Made by a program: the position numbers and the translations under genes. The notes under the pieces are model-generated. The model saw only the letters and a program-made list of their open reading frames with translations, did not search any database and was not told the DNA's origin. From Notospermus geniculatus (Eukaryota > Nemertea > Pilidiophora > Heteronemertea > Lineidae), in NCBI GenBank assembly GCA_002633025.1, contig NMRB01000334.1, forward strand, positions 282,887 through 346,886: a DNA stretch of 64,000 bases, read 5' to 3'. Positions 19,401 to 29,585 of the stretch are shown in pieces (position 1 is the stretch's first letter; every line of letters begins with the position of its first letter).

Positions 19401-22400
19401 AGGAAAGTAAAAGGACAGCAAGTTTTCCTAAATATCTCAAAAACCATTGGAGCTACAGCAATGGTATTTGCACCCAATCTGTAGCAACATGTTAGGCACA
19501 GAACCATGGTGTTTTACCAAAAATCAATTTTAATTAATTAAGAGAAAAATGACATTTTGTAAAATGACTTTTTTCACAATTTTTGAAAAATCGTCCGATT
19601 TCAAATTTTCTTTCTTCGTTACATTCCACTTGCCTGACTGACCAACATCTGCAACTTTTCCCTTTTAAAATATCAAGAGAAAGTGCCTCTTTTTGCATTT
19701 TTCAGCAAAATAAATCCCACTCATACAGTCAAACAGACAACACCTCTAGGACAGCCCCTCTTAGCCGGGAATCTTGTTGTCATAACAGACAGTGATCAAC
19801 AANNNNNNNNNNNNNNNNNNNNNNNNNNNNNNNNNNNNNNNNNNNNNNNNNNNNNNNNNNNNNNNNNNNNNNNNNNNNNNNNNNNNNNNNNNNNNNNNNN
19901 NNNNNNNNNNNNNNNNNNNNNNNNNNNNNNNNNNNNNNNNNNNNNNNNNNNNNNNNNNNNNNNNNNNNNNNNNNNNNNNNNNNNNNNNNNNNNNNNNNNN
20001 NNNNNNNNNNNNNNNNNNNNNNNNNNNNNNNNNNNNNNNNNNNNNNNNNNNNNNNNNNNNNNNNNNNNNNNNNNNNNNNNNNNNNNNNNNNNNNNNNNNN
20101 NNNNNNNNNNNNNNNNNNNNNNNNNNNNNNNNNNNNNNNNNNNNCAATATATCTATTGCCCTTCCGTCTTCGATGCGACGACATTAAACACGATATCACC
20201 GCTGCTGTCGGTGCTTATGATGCTGTCGGAACCGTCCTGGCCAACGTGGTAGACTTCATCCCGAGCAGAGATTTCAACAGGACAGCAATACTTCGTCAGT
20301 TCCGTTCGTTCAGACGCATTTTAAGTCCCGTAAGTGTAACAGTCACAGTTCTCTCTTCGACGTGTATTTTCAAGATCATGTCGTGTTGTTGATGTCGCAG
20401 GGAAGGTTTGCTAAGTATCATTATCACCATCTATTTTTGTTACCACACTATAGATACATCCGGTAAAATTCAGTCAGAAGTTAAATTGGCCTCCTGTTGG
20501 CCTTTTCCATCAAGTTTGATAAGTCGTCACCCCATATTTTCAGATGAAAGGATCCGACATTAGTACATATACTAATATAACCCTTCCAAATCAAATCATA
20601 TTTGGAGGCAGGACATTCCGAAATGGGTTCAAGCAACCGTTCGGGAAAGTGTATGGGAAAATATCGCCGACGAAAGTCAAAAGAAAACCATCGAATGCGA
20701 GAAGGGTACCAAGCAAATATAAAGGCTGCGATATTCATTACGTACGTACATGTAAGCCCATTAATCTATCCGCTTTCGTGTAACCAATTTATCACGTTCC
20801 TTCATTCCTTCATTACAGCGGATTCCGCAGGCCTCGGCAAATAAGTACTTCCTTCTCGGGCGCAAACCCGTGTAGCGGATTCCGCAGGCATCGGCACAGA
20901 GAAGTACTTCCTTCTCGGGCGCAAACCCGTGTAGCGGATTCCGCAGGCATCGGCATAGAGCAAGTACTTTCTTCTCGGGCCCAAGCCTTCATGCAGCGGA
21001 TTCCGCAGGCCTCGGCACAGAGCAACGAAATCAAATTCTGTGAAGATGAATGCTGCCTATGTCTCAATTTCAGCGATACTATAATGTGCTTTATCAAAAT
21101 ATGAGCGTTGCCGCTGGGTTGCCAAATGATACGATTGCTCATGAATGGAAGAGGTTTCCCGAGAAGCATACGCAGAACGAAAATGACGAAACACATGTCG
21201 TCGTCGTGTTGGTACGTATATCGTGCTTTGTTCGGAATTCTCTGATTCAAATGAGAGTATAGTTGATCTATATCAAGATTTAGATCTTTCACGGCATATT
21301 CTGAACATCATTCATGAGACAAACCGCCCGACATTCTTTACTGGATAGAGACTGTGAAGCAGTTCGTAGAGACTGTCCAAGGTCATGTCGGGTGACCCAC
21401 TAGAACATTCGCGCCTGCCAGCAATGACATCGAGAGTTCCATCATCCGCCAATGACCAATGGCTTTGTAATGGTAGAGTGGGCGATCTCTCCTCGACATC
21501 GAGGGTATTTTCTTCTCTGGGATTCCGGTTTCCTCCTACATTGATAAAAATCGCCAAATATTTTTGATGAATAGCTGTTGCTGTGAGTCTGTACTGACTT
21601 GTATTCCTGAAAAGACACGCAGCATGGCGTGAAGATCGCCCCAAAAACGTCTCCTGTCCAATCTCCCAGTTTCCAATTTATATACCACACGGCAAATACC
21701 CATTTGTGTCCTTCCAGGAACACCCTTTTGCATCGAAGAAGAACTTGTGGGGGGAAGCGAGTAATCACGATTTTGAGGGGCTCACCCCGGAATTGCTGGA
21801 GGAAGCTTTCCAGAGATTGAGTCAGAAGCATAACAAAATAATTGATTACACACTGTACGAAGCACCGCACAATCAATATGGGTCGTACGACGAGGCCAAA
21901 GGGAAATGGTCCGGTGCAATGGGAGAGTTACAGAAAGGGGTAAGTCAGGATGCTGACCAATACTTCGACCGATCAATTTGATGGTACGTACACTGGTCTC
22001 CCCTGAAGGAACGTTCCCTTCCGAAAAGGGGCGCTCTACCTATGGCTACCACAGGGCCATCTTGAAATCGGTTTCGCCGTGAATGTTGACGGTGAGTACA
22101 GGACGAGTTTTTTTTGAGTCGGTGCTTTGCAATATTCAATATGGCTGCCACGGCGGCCATCTTGATATTGGGATCCCTAGTCAGATTGCCCCCTGTATTG
22201 ACGGGCGGTAATAGTGATGATTAGTAATCATTATAGTCGATATTTTACCATTTCAGACGGCAGTTTTAGCCATCGGTATGATTTCGAAAACAATAGAGAG
22301 GTCACGTTATTTCGCGTTTTCACCGCCCTTCGAATACGTCGGCCTCACCTATATACAGCAGAAACACACATACCCGTCGACAATTTTCAACTTCATGCGT

Positions 22401-25400
22401 CCATTCAATTTGAACGTCTGGTACGCCATCATGGCAGCCATGTTCCTATCCGCTATTTTCGTGTACATCTTGGAGTACTGGAATCCATTTATGGACAGTG
22501 TCGCCAGTAATCGCAAGTTGACTTGGTCGGAAGCGCTCTGGTATTCGTTCACCAGCGTCAGTGGAGTGGGCAGCCACTTCGTCCCAGTCATGATTCCAAC
22601 TAGGATATTTTCAGGTGGGTTCCAAGAAGAGTATTTTGTTTAGTTCAATCGAAATGTCTTTTTAAACTGGCAACATTTTTCGAACATTCAGAGTAACAAT
22701 ACCTTGTTTGAGACAGGGGAAAAGAGTTACTGTTTACATTGTTGCTACATGTGTAATTTCTGGCCAGTGTATAGGGTCAGCAGATCGTGTTGCCCGGGAA
22801 TGCATGTACATGTACGTACTGTACATGTATTGTCATTCATCGTCTGTTACCCTAAAATACCAAAAATGGTCATACTTAACGCAATTCTGCATTGCATTTA
22901 AGCTAGGAATCCACTTGTTTTGCAACCTGCTACCTGCAATTGGTGGAAATTACGTCTAGCGAGTCCACTATATGGCGATCGAGTGCCCAGTTGCAACGCA
23001 ACAGCAATCCAGTTGCAAAGCAAGTCGCCAAGCCAAATCAGGTTGAAAATCAATGGTGGATTGCTAACTATGTATACGCAGGACAAACATTTACCTTTAT
23101 CCTTTTCAGTTTTCTGCTGGTTTTTCGCCTTGATATTAACAGCCTGTTACACTGGGAACTTAGCCAGTTTTCTGACTGAGTCATTCCACATTGTCCCGTC
23201 GTTTTCATTAGAGCAACTGGGATATCAGAAGAAAACAAAATGGGCAACTCTGAAAAATTCCTACATAGATACGTACATTAAATCAAAGGAGGCTTTCGGA
23301 TTCCAAAAGCTCGCACTCGAGATGAGTTACGTTGATAACTACACTAAAGGGGAGGAGTTTGTGGAAAAGCACAAGAGGAACATTTTTATTGGAAATAACC
23401 GGATTCTGCAGTATTTTGAATGTAGGTAACGATAGTTCTAATTATGAAATACATGTACCGGTATTTGGAAATCTGACATATATATGTAGTACGGTGACAC
23501 GTATTATTTTATTTTCAACTGTTCAATTAATCACTTTTTGTCCCAAATTCTCACCGTCATGGTGTATGGCCTGTTAAATGTAGCAGAATTCAATGCTATG
23601 TATCTTGGATAATCAAGGTCGCAAGCATTGTAAAAGTGAAAAGTGTCTGACAGTTTTATCGAACTTATAGTTTGATTTTATCAAAATATGAATCAATTCA
23701 ATCAAATACAAATTCATTTTTCATTTTGATAATCGAAAAGTTTCTTTTGATTTCATCAAATACCTTATTCGATAAGTATCGAATGATTGTTCAATTTGCA
23801 CTGAATGGGCCACTGAGTATATTTGACTGGATCGAATAGGCCATTCGATATTATCGAACAGGCCATGCGATTTGGATCGAACAAGCTATTCGATTTTATC
23901 GCACAACACATTCGATGTGGATCGAATAACCCATTCGATCTTTGCAGCAAATCTATTCGATTCCGATTGGCTGGCTTTCGTGACGTCATGAGATTCAAAA
24001 CTGAAAAGTGGCGGCCTATGGCACGCCAAAACGGAAAATATTCAGATTGGATTATACCTATGCAGAACTTTCTACAAACGTTCGGATCTGAAAGTACATC
24101 CACTGCACTGATTCAATTTTATGCAGAACAAAAAAGTATCCATACAGATTGGAAATACCTATCCATGCAGATCGAAATGACAAATTATAACTCGGGATAT
24201 TTGCGGGTAAAACTTTGAAATAATGCGGTGATTGGCTCCCGGGTAACGTGGTAGTTGAAGGTGAATTAAAGGCCTTGTGTACCCCATATCTAGACAAATT
24301 TTAATAAGGTCGAATTTGAGTTGATGTTGGTGCATGTTGATGTCCCATCATGCCTCGGCACAAATTAAGATAAAAGGGGGTGCTGTGATCGCTTTCGTGA
24401 AAATTGGTTTTTACTGTAGTTGAGCCCTATGGGTTCATATATTATCTAAATTCCTTCGCAGTGCATTAGTACTAGGATGTATCTGCAAAACGCCCGGCGT
24501 AAAACTAAAATAATAGGTGGCGCTGCTGAGATATTATACTTTTGCGTTTTTTGTCATAAGTTCTGTATGGCGTCCATTGTACATGACATGACGGGTTTCG
24601 GCGTGCAGCCCTCTATCGTTGCTGGGATCCTTAATCTTGTACATTCATCATTTACACATATCAAAAACGTCGGTCACGTGACCTAGTTATGGCTATCTCC
24701 GCAAGAACAGGATGGCGCCACTAGTTGCAGGAAGGAAGTGAAGGAAGGAAGGCCTAGGAAGTCCAAGCATTCTACAAGTATTTTACTGCCAAAATGAGGA
24801 AGGGGTTAATGCAGCGCCCTCTTTTATCTTAATTCGTGCTGAGGTATGATGGCACATCACCAAACGCCAACAACCAATCAAATTCGACCTCATTAAAATT
24901 TCTCTAGCCAAGGAGTGTAAGGCCTTTAGCTCACCTTTAACTGCCACCTTACCCGGGAGCCAACCAGGACCATCTCGTTTCAACGTTACCCGCAAATCCG
25001 GAGTTACGGTATAATTTGTCATTTCGATCTGCATGGATATATTTTCAATCTGCATGGATACGTTTTTGTTCTGCCTAAATATAAATCAGTGCAGTGGATA
25101 CTTTCAATTCTGAACGTTTATAGAAAGTTCTGCACAGATATAATCCAATCTGAATATTTTCCGGTTTGGCGTCCCATAGGCCGCCACTTTTCAGTTTTGA
25201 ATCTCGTGACGTCATGAAAGCCAGCCAATCGGAATCGAATACATTTTGCTACAAAGATCGAATTGTTGTGTGATCCACATCGAATGGGTTTTCGATATAT
25301 CGGATGGCTTATTCGATCCAAATCGAATAGCCTGTTGGATAATATCGAATGTTGTTCGATAATATAGAATGTTTGTTCGATAATTATCAAAAGGGCCATT

Positions 25401-26945
25401 TGGTTATATCAAACAAATGTGCTTTTATATCGAATGTCCATTCGATTATATCGAATGTCGATTCGATTTGAATCGAATGTCCATTCGATTATATCGAATG
25501 TCCATTCGATTATATCGAATGTTCATTCGACTTGAATCGAATGTCCATTTTCGATTATATCGAATGTCGATTCGATTATGTCGAATGTCCATTCGATTTG
25601 AATCGAATATTATTTTAATTTTATCAAATAATTATTTGATTTTAAGAAGCAGTTCATTCGAAAATCGAACAAAGGTGGTGATTTATCGAACGAATTTCAT
25701 CTAAAATCGAACGAATGTCCAAAAATCGAATATTGCTACAAAAAACTTGCCATAATGGTGATCATTTTCATTTTTTAAAGTACATGTATGAAGTGCAAAC
25801 TAACAAAAATGCCTCCCTGGCTTATGAATTTTTGATGTTACTATTAAGTTTGATTGGTAAAAGTAGGGAGGTTTCGAAATCAAACGATAAACGTAAACTT
25901 TACGACAACGTTATTTTTCGTACTACACATTAACCAGATTTATCCATTTTCGGTACAAAAATAACGTTGTCGTTAACGTTTACGTTTATCGTTTGATTTC
26001 GAAAACTCCCTAATACAAGAACGACAACGGACATCTTGTTAGCCTTCGAGACGTGTCTAATTGGAGCAACGTTTTATTTTCAAGCTAAATCACCTTCCTG
26101 TAGTCTCGCCTATTCTCACAAACTAGAGGCCTTCACGGAGTTGGCGTTTCCAATGTCTGTGGACTGGGGACGCAGAGAAGAATTCTTTGATGTTATGGAA
26201 GAAATGAGGATGGACGGAACGGTTCGTGACATTTTGGAACGGTACGTACGCTTCCTTCGCACGAGAAAAGTGATAGCAACGTCTGCATATTAATATTTTT
26301 CCTCTGTTTTTTTCTCTACCATCCCCTGTGTGTCTGAAACTGGAGGAATGTTTTCCATTTGCTGCGGGATAGTTATTGGCACAAGGCCTTCTGAGCTTGC
26401 CAGCCAGCCATGATCATCGTTTTCAAAAGCACTTTATTTGGCGATATAAATTATGCAGCAAATGAGGCCGAGACTGTGATTGGTTGTAAAAGATTTCCTT
26501 GTTAAGACACACTAAATCGTATTTTCAGGTGGATTCCTCTCAAGCCGTGTTCCGGCGAAGAAAGAGAAGAACAGATGTTACATTTTGAAAGTTTTAAAGG
26601 CCTCTTCATTATCTTATCTGGGTTCACAGTCGCGTCATTCCTGGTTCTCGCCGTCAAACTCATTGGACTCAAACTAAAGGAGCGAAATGCATCGGTACGA
26701 GTCGAAGAAAATACATTTGACTTCAATCGTTTGATGATAAAGCTGAACGGACGAGAATGTTCAAGCTTATTATTTTTATATGGATTCACATTGCTTCCTA
26801 TTCTTTGTATCCGGAGTAAACCTCTTGACTTTTGGTGACTTTTTTTCAGAAAAGTAAAGAAGGGAGGAAAACTGCAGAGAATGGTGAAGTTGGTTGCCCG
26901 GTTATGAGTTCAGGCAGGAAGCTTATGATAATCGGTAATGAATGA
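16369..26945 (+). CDS. Ionotropic glutamate receptor-like gene, copy A (frameshifted in exon 2)
   Basis: Exons: 16369-16477, 16810-17020, 17286-17600, 18739-18908, 19064-19129, (gap)-20329, 20544-20741, 21074-21211, 21718-21939, 22257-22614, 23110-23421, 26085-26241, 26529-26694, 26850-26945. Order: signal peptide, amino-terminal domain, ligand-binding lobe S1, M1, pore loop, M3 with CYTGNLASF (family SYTANLAAF), S2, M4 and a short tail. This is the glutamate-gated cation channel architecture. Exon 2 has lost two bases relative to copy B and meets a TAA at 16950-16952; two junctions use GC where copy B has GT. Either this is a recent pseudogene or the base call is wrong, since every later exon is intact. 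A 342-base gap (19803-20144) hides part of one exon. Neuronal or chemosensory function would be family inference only. Confidence 0.75.
16810..17020 (+). pseudogene. iGluR-like A exon 2, frameshifted
   Basis: Acceptor acttccag, then [19 protein letters not shown] in frame, but GGAAATTGT is followed by TAA where copy B has TATAAC: a two-base loss. Without it the exon would have copy B's frame. It ends AAAAAG|GCAAGT, a GC donor, where copy B has GT. Confidence 0.8.
17286..17600 (+). CDS. iGluR-like A exon 3: amino-terminal domain
   Basis: A 315-base phase 1-1 exon with VDVVIGEYRPSIHSYARANS and VPFVITAP, resembling the periplasmic-binding-like fold of receptor amino-terminal domains (site of 'IVGP...IPLIS' in vertebrate receptors). 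Near its end the coding DNA is an inverted repeat (ttagggggcgt/acgccccctaa). Copy B keeps only the last roughly 25 bases of this exon before 31087. Confidence 0.75.
17686..17882. mobile_element. MITE built from 'gaacc/ggttc' repeats
   Basis: Ends cactcttagccgaaaaggtt and complement; the interior is full of ggttctt and aagaacc. In copy A intron 3. Confidence 0.8.
18059..18672. mobile_element. MITE with two other elements nested in it
   Basis: Outer ends acacagaaaaaaaatcaac and complement (same family as 10163-10470). Inside are an unrelated block at about 18131-18320 (agctcagctgaccaaagg...) and a hairpin element at about 18355-18478 whose relative is at 58222-58338. Confidence 0.8.
18739..18908 (+). 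CDS. iGluR-like A exon 4: amino-terminal domain
   Basis: Acceptor ctttttag, phase 1; reads [20 protein letters not shown], then [17 protein letters not shown] and ends IIRN with donor GTACGT in phase 0. Strongly conserved with copy B (32580-32749). Confidence 0.85.
19064..19129 (+). CDS. iGluR-like A exon 5: short amino-terminal-domain exon
   Basis: A 22-codon phase 0-0 exon with MYWHDRTSFM and ELYLWDM between acceptor ttatgcag and donor GTAAGA. No counterpart is visible in copy B. Confidence 0.65.
19389..19802. mobile_element. Left part of a TIR element cut by the gap
   Basis: Begins gtacactcttgtaggaaag. A complete relative with both ends is at 27311-27729, there in opposite internal orientation. 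Confidence 0.75.
19803..20144. other. Assembly gap (N)
   Basis: A run of 342 N. It interrupts a MITE on its left and an iGluR-like A exon on its right. Confidence 0.99.
20145..20329 (+). CDS. iGluR-like A exon 6 (5' end in gap): end of amino-terminal domain
   Basis: The frame is open from the gap: LLPFRLRCDDIKHDITAA, then AYDAVGTVLANVVDFI and RRILSP, donor GTAAGT in phase 0. YDAV followed by a helical stretch is typical of the second lobe of receptor amino-terminal domains. Confidence 0.8.
20544..20741 (+). CDS. iGluR-like A exon 7: start of ligand-binding region
   Basis: A 66-codon phase 0-0 exon with LPNQIIFGGRTFRNGFKQPF and GCDIHY before donor GTACGT. Copy B's exon at 33849-34052 shares [13 protein letters not shown]. 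Confidence 0.82.
20818..21024. repeat. Tandem repeat of about 57-62 bases, 3.5 copies
   Basis: Units begin gcggattccgcaggc at 20818, 20875, 20934 and 20996 and include cttctcgggcgcaaaccc. Unit length grows by small insertions. It lies in a copy A intron. Confidence 0.92.
21074..21211 (+). CDS. iGluR-like A exon 8
   Basis: A 46-codon phase 0-0 exon: NMSVAAGLPNDTIAHEWKRF and THVVVVL, the last being the first strand of S1 in the ligand-binding domain. Copy B equivalent: 34834-34980 ([17 protein letters not shown]). Confidence 0.85.
21718..21939 (+). CDS. iGluR-like A exon 9: ligand-binding lobe S1
   Basis: A 74-codon phase 0-0 exon: [51 protein letters not shown]. This is the classic S1 pattern (EEPFV, G..DLL..A, .YG...G.W.GM.GEL..G) of glutamate receptors. 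Confidence 0.9.
22257..22614 (+). CDS. iGluR-like A exon 10: S1 end, M1 and pore
   Basis: Encodes [18 protein letters not shown] then [11 protein letters not shown]; the Arg of IER aligns with the ligand-carboxylate Arg of glutamate receptors (R485 of GluA2). Next come M1 (VWYAIMAAMFLSAIFVYILE) and a pore segment WYSFTSVSGVGSHFVPVM lacking the usual Q/R-site QQG. Donor G|GTGGGT, phase 1. Confidence 0.9.
22900..23068. mobile_element. MITE, 'gctaggaatccacc' family
   Basis: Contains ggtggaaattacgtctagcg and ggcgatcgagtgcccagttg. Other copies: 30588-30846, 40499-40826 (with a nested retroposon tail), 62244-62496, 62998-63235. Confidence 0.75.
23110..23421 (+). CDS. iGluR-like A exon 11: M3 and S2
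   Basis: M3 reads [20 protein letters not shown], the family's gate motif in altered form. S2 follows with [14 protein letters not shown] and NIFIGNNRILQYFE. I set the donor at T|GTAGGT because that keeps the next exon open in both copies (SKSPSC...). Confidence 0.88.
23690..25735. mobile_element. Foldback element of about 2 kb with TCGAT-rich ends
   Basis: Left arm (about 23690-24420) and right arm (about 24785-25620) are inverted copies: gtgacgtcatgagattcaaa, aaaagtggcggcctatgg and ctgatttatc-type blocks recur in complement. Outer parts are tandem variants of ttcgattatatcgaatgtcc. A 360-base spacer separates the arms. It is absent from the same intron of copy B. Confidence 0.8.
26085..26241 (+). 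CDS. iGluR-like A exon 12: S2
   Basis: Acceptor ttttcaag; reads KSPSCSLAYSHKLEAFTELA and FFDVMEEMRMDGTVRDILER, the last part matching the family ending '...EDGKLDELKEKWW'. Phase 1 to phase 2. Confidence 0.88.
26529..26694 (+). CDS. iGluR-like A exon 13: M4
   Basis: After the split Arg codon, [16 protein letters not shown] and then M4: [20 protein letters not shown]. Donor GTACGA, phase 0. Confidence 0.9.
26850..26945 (+). CDS. iGluR-like A exon 14: cytoplasmic tail
   Basis: KSKEGRKTAENGEV... with TGA at 26943-26945. Copy B is spliced at the matching TTCAG|GT; here it is TTCAG|GC and the frame simply runs on to a stop. No equivalent of copy B's last exon is visible downstream. Confidence 0.6.
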   Translation, partial: KSKEGRKTAENGEVGCPVMSSGRKLMIIGNE

Positions 26946-29479
26946 AGACAAGTAAACGTGTACAAAACTAAGTAACTGCATTTAAAGTCCAAGTCAACCT
27001 TCATTCAACATGGGCAAAATAACAAGTTTGAAAACCTACACAGGTCAGTGGTAAATAATCCATGTCGCAGTTACCTAATGATGTTGGGTAACTTGGTTCA
27101 CTTTCCATGAGCCTTTTGTAAACCCAAGGTTGTCCTCAGTCATCTGGTAAATACTGTGGTTTGTGGCCTAATCATTGTGGTTACATATGGTATCTGTTTC
27201 ACAGGTCTGGCACTTTGCCCATGTTGAATGAAGGTTTACTTGGACTTTACTCGACTTACAGGTAATTCGTAGCACCTAATGTCGTGGAGTGTGTACAGTC
27301 ATGGAATTAGTAATGTACACTCTTGTAGGAAAGCAAAAGGACAGCAAGTTTTCCTAAATATCCCAAAAACAATTGGAACCACTGGAGAGGTGTTGTCTAC
27401 TTGACTGTATGAGTGGGATTCTGCAAAATGCCAAACGAGGCATCTTCTCTTGAGATGTTAAAAGGGAAAAGTTGTAGATGTTGGTCAGTCAGGCGAGTTG
27501 AATATAATGAAGAAAGAAAATTTGAAACGGACGATTTTTCAAAAATTGTGAAAAAAGCGATTGTATAAAACGTCATTTTTTTCTCTTATTTCATTAAAAT
27601 TGATTTCTGGTAAAACACTATGCCCAACATGTTGCTACAGATTGGATGCAAATACCATTGCTGTAGCTCCAACGGTTTTTGAGATATTTAGGAAAACTTG
27701 CTGTCCTTTTACTTTCCTACACAACTGTACATACGTATCTCTCAAATTCTACATAATGTACAAGTGTATGCATTCGCCTTCTCTTGACGACGACATTGCA
27801 TGAAGATTTTTAATTACATGTATACAATTATTTGCTTTTGAAACTTTGACCCGCCGTTCGCAGTGTGTTTTGGTAACCTGCCCCGTCTCCGTATCCGGGC
27901 TCCGTATTTGATAATGAAAATGAAAATGCAAGTACCAGACGTGAAAGGAAAGAACCAATTGCTATTTTATGAGTGTGAAAGAGCCAGTCGGGAAGAGATG
28001 TCTGTCTATTCTCCTCATTTCTGTTTTCATCTACAGTCCGATGGCCGGCGAAATGGTTTTATACTGACCACAATTAGCATAATCGACACCATATCAATAT
28101 GACTTCGGGAAGAAAGGCAGCTCTGCACTGCAGATGAGGCAAATTACATTTTTATTACTGATCGTTACCATCTATCTGTCTTTGAATTCGTTCAACTCGT
28201 GTACAGTACATGTGCATTTACATGACTTGTAGGCCTACGTTTCTTGTAAAAAAAACACCATACAAAGAATTCGGTCATTCCAAATGTATTATCAGGCCAG
28301 ACTTTTTTATTCCTTGTTTCTCGAGTTTTTTAGGAGAAATGTTTAAGGAGGTCGGAAAAAAATTTTAAAATTATTTTTGGTAGCTTTTGACATTTCTCAA
28401 CAATTTCAATGACAGTGCTTCAATCGGAGGACACAGAAAAAAAATTATTTACATGTAAATGTGACCATGATATTTGAGCAGCAGTCTTGAGCAACGTCCT
28501 CAATGCATAAAACATAAAACTGCAAGTGTGGGTTGGCATTATTGGGTGAGATTATGTAGTCGAGAAAGCCTTTTGCGAAAAAGGTACTTTCGGGCCCCGA
28601 TGTTTTGGGCGGCGTCTTTTTCGGAAAAAAATATTTCTTTTTTTTCAGTTTTTGAGTTGAAGGAATTGGCGGGCGGAGAAATGGTAAAAAATAAAATTTT
28701 TACTTTTTTCTAAATTTGGGGCATGTCCAGTTCGGCGGGTTCGCGAAACAAGGAATAAAAAAGTCTGGCCTTAGCTGTAGAGGCTTCTCCAAACAACTGC
28801 ATGTCCTCCCAGGCTCCCATTCGCGCGCCAGATTTCCTGACTCTGACTTTTTGATGACACGGCCCTTCAGCTATGGGCTCACCAGCTAACATTTTGAAAC
28901 CAAGGTGTGGAATCTGAACGGTGTCCTCTATATAATATATAGAAGGTGCGATGATACAGGTATGTATTTCAATATTATTCTTTATTTTTTTATCAGCGTT
29001 ACATGTAATATCAGTAGAAGTGAGGCAAGTAATACCACTATGTTCGAAGTTCTAAGGAGGTAGCCACGTTCTGTCCTCGCTTTGGTGGAGTACATGATTG
29101 TCTTTTTTTCAAATAGAACCTTTTTTCAGTAAAGGAAAGTGTTTACAATTTACAAAGAGAATTTTAAAAACATACTCTAAACTCCCACTTACATGTACGT
29201 ACATGTACCTGTTCCATCCCTGAACTCGGAAAAAATGACGAAGTCCTAAGCCGAAGATAATGGGGTGAGGGGGCATGGTCTTGAGAAACAGTTATGTCCT
29301 GTCCACTTACTTGTCCCACTCCCGAGCCTGGCAAAGAATGACAGCGTGCGATATCTTGAACTTATAAAAAGGATTTGGTCATTTTTTCCGAGTTCAGGAA
29401 TGGGACAGGCAAGTGGGAGATTAGAGTAGGCCTACGTGTGACAAGTTGCAGGTACCTCGTGATTCTTTGCAGGAACACC
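26946..29479. other. Intergenic region between the two iGluR-like genes
   Basis: No coding exon found. It contains three inverted-repeat elements: about 26990-27254 (ends aagtccaagtcaaccttc), 27311-27729 (gtacactcttgtaggaaag) and 28298-28775 (ggccagacttttttattcc). Confidence 0.65.
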
Positions 29480-29585
29480 ATGGATATTTGTCAACTGGCT
29501 GTAAGTCTTGTCTTCATCTCGTGTGTGCCAAATTTGCGTGCAGAGATCAACAATACGGAATACACGTGTGCAAGCCTACGGATTG
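29480..29585 (+). CDS. iGluR-like B exon 1: signal peptide
   Basis: [19 protein letters not shown], then [14 protein letters not shown] and G|GTAAGT donor. The ATG sits in the same place relative to the donor as in copy A. Confidence 0.85.

Noticed and set aside
19683-20252. Long open frames across the N runs at 19803-20144 and 31882-32127
   Set aside because: They are open only because N is translated as X. The real exon beside the first gap is in a different frame.
20818-21024. CRISPR-like array
   Set aside because: Repeats are contiguous without unique spacers and the genome is eukaryotic; it is a plain tandem repeat.
24058-25055. Open frames on both strands within the foldback element
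   Set aside because: They are mirror images of the same arm sequence and resemble no protein family.
26085-26241. Acceptor at cctgtag inside this exon of copy A
   Set aside because: Copy B has cctgtaa there, so the acceptor would be lost. Using ttttcaag with the T|GTAGGT donor upstream keeps both copies open and conserved.
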